From positions 1 to 32,157 of the forward strand of contig JAZRQH010000006.1 of the NCBI GenBank assembly GCA_045649645.1: a stretch of DNA of 32,157 nucleotides, in the 5' to 3' direction. The position numbers and the translations under genes are program-made. The stretch's first letter is position 1. Each line of letters starts with the position of its first letter. The notes beneath the pieces are model-generated. The model was not told the DNA's origin and ran no database searches. It saw nothing but the letters and a program-made list of their open reading frames with translations. Shown here one piece after another: positions 9,246 to 15,374 of this stretch. Source of the DNA: RGIG7300 sp045649645. Its GTDB lineage: Bacteria; Bacillota; Clostridia; Oscillospirales; CAG-272.

Positions 9246-10124
9246 ATGAAAAGAAAAGCTTTAATTACAGCTACAGCCGTTCTGCTTGTTGCAGTTATGT
9301 GCTTAGCAACCGCATCTTACGCATGGTTCACATCAGGTTCCGCTACAAGTGTTAGCTCACTTAAGCTCCACGTTACCGCTTCTGACGGTGGTATAGAAAT
9401 CGCTCCCGCTAAGAACAATAACGGTTCTTACACTGCAGGTGCATTTGGTGTTCGTGCTCTTACTGTAGCTGACTTCAGCTCTAACGGTATTCTTCCTACC
9501 GGCATCACTGCTGATACTGCTGGTACTCTTAATCCTGTTTCTACTGACCTTGTTGCAGTAAACGGTGATTTTGACTTCTATCCTTCTCTTTACAATGAGA
9601 CCACCAGACGTTGGACCACTCAGGCTGAGAGCACCTCTGATTACGTTCTTATCAGCTTCTACGCAAGAGCTCCTAAGGCTGGTTCCACCACCCTTAACCT
9701 CTCTGTAGGCGATAACACCAGCTTCATCGATGCAGCTAAGGTTGCAGTTGACGTTGTTGACAACGTAACTCTCGATGCTGACGGCAATCCTACCGACAAG
9801 AGCGTTCTTAACGGTTTTGACAAGCCCTACACCTTCTCTACTGATCTTGAGACATACTACGGTTGTGCAGCTGCTAACGCAGTTACCTACAAGGATAACG
9901 CTCTTAGCTTTGAGCCTGATACCGCCGATGCTTCTTACAGTGCTGATAAGTTCACAGCTAATGTACTTTCTGATAATACTTGGGCTGCTCAGAATCTTAC
10001 ATTCGCAGCAAACGAGACCAAGCTTATCACAGTTGCTCTTTGGATTGAGGGTATGGATGATGACTGTTCCGGTTCTTGGACAGCAGATTCTACATTCGTA
10101 GTATCCCTTGGCGATTTTAACTAA
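9246..10124 (+). CDS. TasA/camelysin-like secreted fibre subunit (SipW-type signal peptide)
   Basis: 292 residues; ATG preceded by a near-perfect TTAGGAGGAAA ribosome binding site. The N terminus is a SipW-dependent signal: KRK, hydrophobic core 6-23, then ATASYAWFTSGS, with cleavage most likely after SYA (residue 26). The mature domain is Ala/Thr/Asp-rich, lacks a C-terminal anchor and ends with ITVALWIEGMDDDC...VVSLGDFN, typical of TasA-like proteins in gut Clostridia. Codon use is markedly more biased (GCT, CTT, AAC, GGT) than in its neighbours, which suggests high expression. With a hairpin just after the gene and its own leader, it looks like the major structural subunit of locus 1. The SipW-type peptidase 95 bases downstream is the likely processing enzyme. 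Confidence 0.85.
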   Translation: MKRKALITATAVLLVAVMCLATASYAWFTSGSATSVSSLKLHVTASDGGIEIAPAKNNNGSYTAGAFGVRALTVADFSSNGILPTGITADTAGTLNPVSTDLVAVNGDFDFYPSLYNETTRRWTTQAESTSDYVLISFYARAPKAGSTTLNLSVGDNTSFIDAAKVAVDVVDNVTLDADGNPTDKSVLNGFDKPYTFSTDLETYYGCAAANAVTYKDNALSFEPDTADASYSADKFTANVLSDNTWAAQNLTFAANETKLITVALWIEGMDDDCSGSWTADSTFVVSLGDFN

Positions 10125-10158
10125 TTAGATCTTATAAAAAGTTTACTTAAAATTAATT

Positions 10159-10194
10159 GATATTTATGGGCGGTGCTGCCGCCGCCCAAATATC
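10159..10194 (+). terminator. GC-rich hairpin after the TasA-like subunit gene
   Basis: GATATT (10159-10164), a two-base bulge, TGGGCGG (10167-10173), an 8-base loop, CCGCCCA and AATATC (10189-10194). It is followed by ACTTTCTTC rather than a long T tract, so it could be a partial terminator or an mRNA 3' stabiliser that keeps the subunit transcript more abundant than the downstream peptidase. Confidence 0.6.
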
Positions 10195-10218
10195 ACTTTC
10201 TTCAGAAAAGGATAATGT

Positions 10219-10980
10219 ATGAATAACAATAATCAAAAAGTTAAACGTAACAGCGCAAAAAAAGTTTTTAGTGGTATAGGTACTGTTTTAGTTACATTAT
10301 ATGTAATTTTAGTTTTATTTTTCTCAATATCGGTATTCACGTCGATGGGTACAGGCCATCCTTCCATATTAGGTAATACATTATTGTATGTTCGTACAGA
10401 TTCAATGGAAAGCGACGCTCCTGATGCTATTTTCAAGGGTGATTTAGTAATATGTTCCGAAGAAAACAGCTACGTTCCTGTTGAGATTGGCGATATCATT
10501 GCATACAGAGCAACCGTATATCAAAAGAATGATGCCGGTGAGACTGAAGAACATGAGATTGTTCGTATCCACCGAGTTATTGAGGATCGCGAGAGCGAAT
10601 GCTGCTTTATAACTGTCGGTGACAATTCACCTGACAATGACGGTGATGGCAAACCCGATCCGGATGAACAGGCTGTATATTATTCTTCTGTATTAGGCGT
10701 TTATAATGGAAAGAGAATACCTAAGGTTGGTTCTTTCTTTGAATTTGTTCAGTCTCAGAACGGTATACTTTTCTGCCTCGTTATCCCCATGGCTGCGTTC
10801 TTTATCTACGCACTTTTCAAATTTGTCAAAGCCATGATTGAGTTTAAGCTTGAAAAAGCTACCTCCGGCGCTCCTACTAACGGCGAGCTTACCGAAGAGC
10901 AGAAGCAGGCTGCTATTGCCGAATATCTTGCAAAGCAGGCGGCTGAAGCAAATAAAGACGAAAACAATACGGATAACTGA
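10219..10980 (+). CDS. sipW: SipW-like signal peptidase I (first copy)
   Basis: 253 residues. Membrane helix at about 17-40, catalytic Ser62 in RTDSMES, and a His118 in RIHRV where bacterial LepB enzymes have Lys; this Ser/His arrangement is characteristic of the SipW/ER-type (S26B) branch. The block FITVGDNSPDND (residues 130-140) supplies the conserved Gly-Asp-Asn box. A second helix (about 182-205) near the C terminus is followed by a charged tail. SipW enzymes remove signal peptides from TasA-like proteins at the outer face of the membrane. It lies directly downstream of the main TasA-like subunit gene and is the likely enzyme for it. The tail rich in Glu, Ala and Lys after residue 215 is longer than usual. 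Confidence 0.88.
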   Translation: MNNNNQKVKRNSAKKVFSGIGTVLVTLYVILVLFFSISVFTSMGTGHPSILGNTLLYVRTDSMESDAPDAIFKGDLVICSEENSYVPVEIGDIIAYRATVYQKNDAGETEEHEIVRIHRVIEDRESECCFITVGDNSPDNDGDGKPDPDEQAVYYSSVLGVYNGKRIPKVGSFFEFVQSQNGILFCLVIPMAAFFIYALFKFVKAMIEFKLEKATSGAPTNGELTEEQKQAAIAEYLAKQAAEANKDENNTDN

Positions 10981-11000
10981 TCCGAAGAATAGAATAATAA

Positions 11001-11026
11001 CTGCCTCCCCCTGACGGGGGAGGGCA
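11001..11026 (+). terminator. GC-rich hairpin after the first sipW-like gene
   Basis: CTGCCTCCCCC, loop TGAC, GGGGGAGGGCAG with one bulged base, 20 bases after the stop codon. It is followed by AAATAACTC, with no T tract, so it is either a weak terminator or a processing/stability element between the peptidase and the AAA+ gene. Confidence 0.5.
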
Positions 11027-11031
11027 GAAAT

Positions 11032-11136
11032 AACTCTAAACTCTAAACTGTAAACTCATAGCTTGTATATGAGTTTAGAGTTGAGAGCTTAGCGCAAAGC
11101 CGGATAGCCCGGCAAACCATCTCTGGTACATAGAGA
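11032..11136 (+). promoter_or_regulatory. Structured, repeat-rich leader of the AAA+ gene
   Basis: Three direct copies of a TAAACTC/TAAACTG-like heptamer (11031-11057) form one arm of a hairpin with 11068-11082; TAAACTCATA (11051-11060) pairs with TATGAGTTTA (11068-11077) around a 7-base loop. Two more hairpins follow: GCCGG-ATAGC-CCGGC (11099-11113) and TCTCT-N7-AGAGA (11120-11136). The leader reaches to 30 bases before the ATG. It looks like a structured 5' region; no known riboswitch can be assigned. Confidence 0.4.
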
Positions 11137-11165
11137 AAATACTTCATCAAAGGAAGGTACATCTA

Positions 11166-12695
11166 ATGGAAAATTTAGCTTTATTTATTAAGGAGTTTAC
11201 CGGTGTCTTTGTCGGCGGTCTGTGGAAGCTCATAACCGGCATCTTCTGGGGTATCGTTGATATGTTCAATATACCCAAGTATATAAAGGTATTCGGTAAC
11301 TACAAGGCAGAATTCGGCGTTGTGCAGTGGATACTTGCTATTCTTGTGGCAGTTGTCGTGTTTGCTCTTCTTGTCGTTATTATTTTCTTCCTGTTCCTTC
11401 TTATTAAGAAGTACATACGTAACCGCGTAAATCTTGTGTCCCGTGCCGAGATGATGGAGGAGATAGGCAACCTTAACCGTGAGATTGTTAAGCTCACGAG
11501 AGAGAAGGAAAGGATCCTCGCAATGAAGGTCAATCCTCTTGACCCCAGACCCGAGTTTGATGAGGAAAAGCCTGCGACTGAAAATACAGAAGAGAAGGAG
11601 CTTACCGACGAGGATATCGGACGCTTCTATAAGCTCAAGATGGTTGACCGCGAGTACGAAAACTACGTTGCTCCCGTGTACAACACCGACATCACACTTC
11701 CCGAGATATGCGATATGTTCCGCAACTTCGCATGCTCCCGTATGGGTCTGTTCTATGAGATCAAGACCATCCGTCTCTTCCTTGCTTCCTTTGCATCCAC
11801 CAGACTTCTTATACTCCAGGGTATTTCTGGTACAGGTAAGACCTCCTTGCCCTATGCCTTCGGTAAGTTCACACAGAATGATACAACAATAGCATCGGTA
11901 CAGCCCTCCTGGCGTGACCGTACCGAGATATTCGGTTACTTCAACGAGTTTACCAAGCGTTTCAACGAGACCGAGGTATTAAAGAAGATGTACGAGGCAA
12001 AATATACCGATGACGTATACCTCACCATCCTCGACGAGATGAACATCGCCCGTGTTGAGTACTACTTCGCAGAGCTTCTGTCCATCCTTGAGATGCCTAC
12101 CCGTGACGAGTGGGTAGTTGACCTCGTTCCTTCCGCATGGCCTACCGACCCCAAGATGGTGGTTGAAGGCCGTATGACCCTTCCTCAGAATATGTGGTAT
12201 ATCGGTACCGCAAACAATGACGACTCTACCTTTGCCATCACCGACAAGGTTTACGACCGTGCAATGCCTATCGATATCAACACCAAGGGTAAATATTTTG
12301 ACGCTCCCTATACCGAGAACCTCAGCCTTTCCTTCACACATCTCGAAAAGATGTTTGACGAGGCTAAGGAACAGTACAAGGTATCTCAGGAGAGCCTTGA
12401 CAAGATCGCAGAGCTTGATGACTACGTTATCGAGCACTTCAGACTGGCGTTCGGTAACCGTATCGTTAAGCAGCTCAAGGACTTCGTTCCCGCATACGTC
12501 GGCTGCGGCGGTACCGAGATCGACGGTCTTGACTATGTACTTAAGCAGAAGGTATTCAGAAAGTTTGAGTCCCTCAACCTGTCCTTCATCCGTGATGAGA
12601 TCGACGGTCTTATCAGCTATATGGATAAGATGTTCGGCAAAGCGAACATGCAGGAATCCAAGGAATACCTCCTCAGACTCAAAAAGCTTTACTAA
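11166..12695 (+). CDS. Membrane-anchored McrB-like AAA+ ATPase
   Basis: 509 residues. A hydrophobic N-terminal stretch (about 10-33) and a clear transmembrane helix (about 53-80) come first, then a short coiled coil (91-120, EEIGNLNREIVKLTREKERI). The AAA+ core follows: Walker A GISGTGKTS (219-227), the SWRDRTEIFGYFN block (248-260) seen in McrB-type ATPases, Walker B TILDEMNIARVEYYF (287-301), and sensor-1-like IGTANNDDSTFAITDKVYDRAM. The C-terminal helical domain is ordinary. Classical McrB GTPases are soluble and work in modification-dependent restriction; here the protein is membrane bound, sits between two signal peptidase genes, and has no nuclease partner. I infer an energy-coupling or remodelling role at the membrane. 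The next gene, 61 bases downstream, is the likely partner. Confidence 0.8.
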   Translation: MENLALFIKEFTGVFVGGLWKLITGIFWGIVDMFNIPKYIKVFGNYKAEFGVVQWILAILVAVVVFALLVVIIFFLFLLIKKYIRNRVNLVSRAEMMEEIGNLNREIVKLTREKERILAMKVNPLDPRPEFDEEKPATENTEEKELTDEDIGRFYKLKMVDREYENYVAPVYNTDITLPEICDMFRNFACSRMGLFYEIKTIRLFLASFASTRLLILQGISGTGKTSLPYAFGKFTQNDTTIASVQPSWRDRTEIFGYFNEFTKRFNETEVLKKMYEAKYTDDVYLTILDEMNIARVEYYFAELLSILEMPTRDEWVVDLVPSAWPTDPKMVVEGRMTLPQNMWYIGTANNDDSTFAITDKVYDRAMPIDINTKGKYFDAPYTENLSLSFTHLEKMFDEAKEQYKVSQESLDKIAELDDYVIEHFRLAFGNRIVKQLKDFVPAYVGCGGTEIDGLDYVLKQKVFRKFESLNLSFIRDEIDGLISYMDKMFGKANMQESKEYLLRLKKLY

Positions 12696-12756
12696 GCAGG
12701 ACAGAGCGGCTTGAATGCCGCCGTGTAACAAAGAATTTCACTAAGGAGATCAAACA

Positions 12757-14751
12757 GTGTCTAAGCAGATAGATTCGGTATATAAATCATACTATGATAA
12801 TTTTGTCTCGATGATCGAGAGCGACGAGTTCTATAACTATATCGTCGAGAATATCGGAGCAGGTACAAATAAGATCTCCTTTTATCAGAAGAAAAAGGAC
12901 AAGAAGATCGACGTCCGCTGGATCGAGCAGATAGAGGACTGCATCATTGAGCTTGATAACATTATCCGTAACCCCCGCCGCTTTATCGTGCAGGAGGAGG
13001 AGATAGTTCCTATCGAGAAGGCTCGCCGTATCACCAACGAGTCTGTTCGTCATCTGGCTCAGCATACCAACCTTATCGCCAAGGTCGAGGGTGACCGCGT
13101 TACCCCCAACGAGATCCTCAACGTATACCGTGAGGAGAGCTTTGATATCTACGAGAACCGCTTTATATACACCCTTCTGGGTAAGGTAGAGGAGTTTGTT
13201 GAGAGCCGCCGTCAGGTGCTCTATAACATCACCGACGACGAGGAGATAGCCGAGCTTGGTATGGAGGGCAGCTTCAATAACGGCGAAGAGGACGTAAGCT
13301 ATAAGTTTGAGATCTCCGCTACCAACAAGAACTCCATGATGAATATGGATACAAGCCGTATGAGTGTTTTTGCCCGTATTGACAGACTTTCCCATATTAT
13401 CCGAGAGTTCCGCGGCTCTGCCTTTGCCCGTTCTATGAGAGGCTCCGCACCCGTGCGTCCTCCTATTATGAGAACTAACGTTATTCTTAAGGACCCCAAC
13501 TTCAAGAAGGCTCTTGTGCTCTGGCAGTTTATCGAGACCTACAACGAGGTAGGCTATACTATTGACCTTATCAACGAATACCGCGAGCTTGACCAGCAGC
13601 AGGTATTTGCATTCTATAATACACTTGCGCTTAACTATATCTGTCTCAAGAAGACAGCAGGTGCCTCTGACGAGGTTGACGTTGAGCATAAGAAGAAGCG
13701 CAGACAGATCAAGCCTAAGTTTGTCAAGAATATGATCGAGGAGCTGGTAGATGATTACGATATCTACAACACCGAGATCAGACGTGTATATCTTGATGAG
13801 ATAACCAAGGCGGCAAAGAAGCGCGAAAAGCAGGATGCTGCTATTGCCGAGGCTATCAACAATGCTCTCAAGGCAGAGAAGCAGGCTAAGCTTGATGCCA
13901 TCAAGGCAGAAAAAGAGCGTATCGCCCGCGAAAAGGCAGAAGAAAGAGCTCGTATTGCCCGTCAGAAGGCAAGAGAAGAGGCTGCCCGCAAGCGCGAGGC
14001 AGAGCGCATTGCCAAGGAAAAGAAGCGCGAGGCTGACCGTATCGCCCGTGAAAAGGCTAAAATTGAAAAGGAAAAAGCCCTTGAGAAGGAGCGCATAGCA
14101 AGACAGAAGGCACGCGAGAAGGCTGCCAAGGAAAAGGCTATCGCCCTTGAGAAGGAAAAGAAAGCTAAAGAAAAGGCTAAAGAAAAGGCCGCTCGCGAAA
14201 AGGCAGCAGCTCTTGAAAAAGAGCGCTTAGACCGTGAAAAGGCTAAGGCTAAAGAAAAAGCAGCCAAGGAAAAGGCTATAGCTCTTGAAAAGGAAAAAGC
14301 GGCAAAAGCTAAAGCCAAGGAAAAGGAAAGAGTAGCCAAGGAAAAGGCTATAACTCTCGAAAAGGAAAAAGCGGCTAAAGCCAAAGCTAAGGAAAAGGAA
14401 AGAGCAGCTAAGGAAAAGGCTATAGCTCTTGAAAAGGAAAAAGCGGCTAAAGCCAAAGCTAAGGAAAAGGAAAGAGCAGCCAAGGAAAAGGCAGCGGCTC
14501 TTGAAAAGGAAAAAGCGGCTAAAGTAAAAGCCAAGGAGAAAGAAAAAGCGGCAAAGGCCAAGGCAGCAGCTCTTGAAAAAGAGAAGCTTGCAAAGCAGAA
14601 GGCAAAGGAGAAGGCGGCCAAGGAAAAAGCTAAGGCTAAGACTGCATCCAAGCCCAAAGCCGTAAAGCCTGAAGCGCCGAATGACGATAACGTGATCAGC
14701 ATCGGTGATGCTATCGGCATCAACCTTATAGATACAAACGGCGATAACTGA
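12757..14751 (+). CDS. DUF2357-like partner protein with very long charged helical tail
   Basis: 664 residues from a GTG start at 12757, eight bases after AAGGAG. Residues 60-150 resemble the DUF2357 region that accompanies McrB-like ATPases (RNPRRFIVQEEEIVPIEKAR, ILNVYREESFDIYENRFIYTLL). I see no PD-(D/E)xK nuclease motif, so this is not an intact McrC nuclease. From about residue 354 to 640 the protein is almost entirely Lys, Glu, Ala and Arg, built partly from 24-residue tandem repeats; this composition predicts a single stable alpha helix or coiled coil tens of nanometres long. There is no membrane segment or signal, so it is cytosolic and probably binds the membrane AAA+ ATPase. Its stop codon overlaps the start of the next signal peptidase gene (TGATG), implying translational coupling. 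Confidence 0.65.
   Translation: MSKQIDSVYKSYYDNFVSMIESDEFYNYIVENIGAGTNKISFYQKKKDKKIDVRWIEQIEDCIIELDNIIRNPRRFIVQEEEIVPIEKARRITNESVRHLAQHTNLIAKVEGDRVTPNEILNVYREESFDIYENRFIYTLLGKVEEFVESRRQVLYNITDDEEIAELGMEGSFNNGEEDVSYKFEISATNKNSMMNMDTSRMSVFARIDRLSHIIREFRGSAFARSMRGSAPVRPPIMRTNVILKDPNFKKALVLWQFIETYNEVGYTIDLINEYRELDQQQVFAFYNTLALNYICLKKTAGASDEVDVEHKKKRRQIKPKFVKNMIEELVDDYDIYNTEIRRVYLDEITKAAKKREKQDAAIAEAINNALKAEKQAKLDAIKAEKERIAREKAEERARIARQKAREEAARKREAERIAKEKKREADRIAREKAKIEKEKALEKERIARQKAREKAAKEKAIALEKEKKAKEKAKEKAAREKAAALEKERLDREKAKAKEKAAKEKAIALEKEKAAKAKAKEKERVAKEKAITLEKEKAAKAKAKEKERAAKEKAIALEKEKAAKAKAKEKERAAKEKAAALEKEKAAKVKAKEKEKAAKAKAAALEKEKLAKQKAKEKAAKEKAKAKTASKPKAVKPEAPNDDNVISIGDAIGINLIDTNGDN
14266..14619 (+). 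repeat. 72-bp tandem repeat coding a 24-residue helical unit
   Basis: Four full in-frame units at 14266-14337, 14338-14409, 14410-14481 and 14482-14553, plus a partial fifth to 14619. The encoded consensus is KEKAIALEKEKAAKAKAK followed by EKERAA, with only one to three substitutions per unit. Nearly identical DNA between units 2 and 3 points to recent expansion, so copy number may vary among strains. Confidence 0.85.
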
Positions 14752-15356
14752 TGGCAAAGACTAAAAACAAAAAGAAAGCGGTCAAGGTCACAAGCATAAT
14801 TGCAGCAGTATTCTTTGTGCTGGCATTTGCGCTTCTGATCTTTGCCACAGCTTCCAAAGCAAATCCAAACCTGACACTGTTCGGATGCAGATTTTACTAC
14901 GTTCTTACAGGCAGTATGGAGCCGGAAATAAAGGAAGGCAGCTTTATAGTTACAAGGGAAACTCCCTTTGAGGAGCTTAGGGTAGGGGATACCATATCCT
15001 TTATCTCCCGAGATCCCGATATAGAAGGAATGGTAAATTCTCACAAGATACACTCGATCGATACGAACAACGAGGGTATCGTTGAGATAACTACCAAGGG
15101 AGCGGCAAACCCGTCCCCCGATGAATATAAGGTTTATAAGGAAGATATCAAGGGAAGGGTAGTATATAGTTCCCACGTGATAGGCAAGGTGTTTGAAATA
15201 CTTTCAAACAGGGTGGTATCCTTCTGCGTTACGGTCCTGCCCATTGCTGTCATTGTAATAATCAACCTTGTTGATCTGTTCGTTATAATCAATACGCCCG
15301 AACCTAAAAAAGAGGAAGGCTCGGAACAAGAACCGTCAGAGGACGGCGAAGAATAA
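14751..15356 (+). CDS. sipW: SipW-like signal peptidase I (second copy)
   Basis: 201 residues. Membrane helix at about 14-34, catalytic Ser55 in LTGSMEPEI, catalytic His98 in VNSHKIHSI, and the block TTKGAANPSPDEY with the acidic residue of the active site. A second helix (about 156-180) and an acidic tail follow. The Ser/His pair again places it with SipW rather than LepB. Its ATG overlaps the stop of the DUF2357-like gene by one base (TGATG), so the two are translated together. Downstream lie a secreted protein and two proteins with SipW-type signals, its likely substrates. It is only distantly similar to the first copy, which argues for distinct substrate sets rather than a recent duplication. 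Confidence 0.87.
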   Translation: MAKTKNKKKAVKVTSIIAAVFFVLAFALLIFATASKANPNLTLFGCRFYYVLTGSMEPEIKEGSFIVTRETPFEELRVGDTISFISRDPDIEGMVNSHKIHSIDTNNEGIVEITTKGAANPSPDEYKVYKEDIKGRVVYSSHVIGKVFEILSNRVVSFCVTVLPIAVIVIINLVDLFVIINTPEPKKEEGSEQEPSEDGEE

Positions 15357-15374
15357 ATTTTTAAGGAGGTAAAT

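Noticed and set aside
11090..11118. Resemblance to the c-di-GMP-I riboswitch core (GCGCAAAGCC ... GGCAAACC)
   Set aside because: The GAAA tetraloop arm, its receptor and the closing P1 helix are missing, and the order of the blocks is wrong. Kept only as a structured leader.
12706..12721. Small GCGGC-N6-GCCGC hairpin between the AAA+ and DUF2357-like genes
   Set aside because: Only five base pairs, no T tract, and the genes seem to be one operon; not called as a terminator.
11979..12731. Minus-strand reading frame of 250 codons
   Set aside because: Antisense shadow of the AAA+ ATPase gene, whose motifs are clear on the plus strand.
12787..13689. Minus-strand reading frame of 300 codons
   Set aside because: Antisense shadow of the DUF2357-like gene; no recognisable protein features or start signals.
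11166..14751. McrBC-type restriction system
   Set aside because: The second protein lacks a visible PD-(D/E)xK nuclease motif, the ATPase is membrane bound, and no methylase or specificity gene is near.
13962..15176. Long minus-strand reading frame of 404 codons
   Set aside because: It lies over the repetitive Lys/Glu/Ala coding region and the signal peptidase; its Ser/Phe/Ala-rich repeats are just the complement of AAG/GAA/GCT codons. No ribosome binding site.
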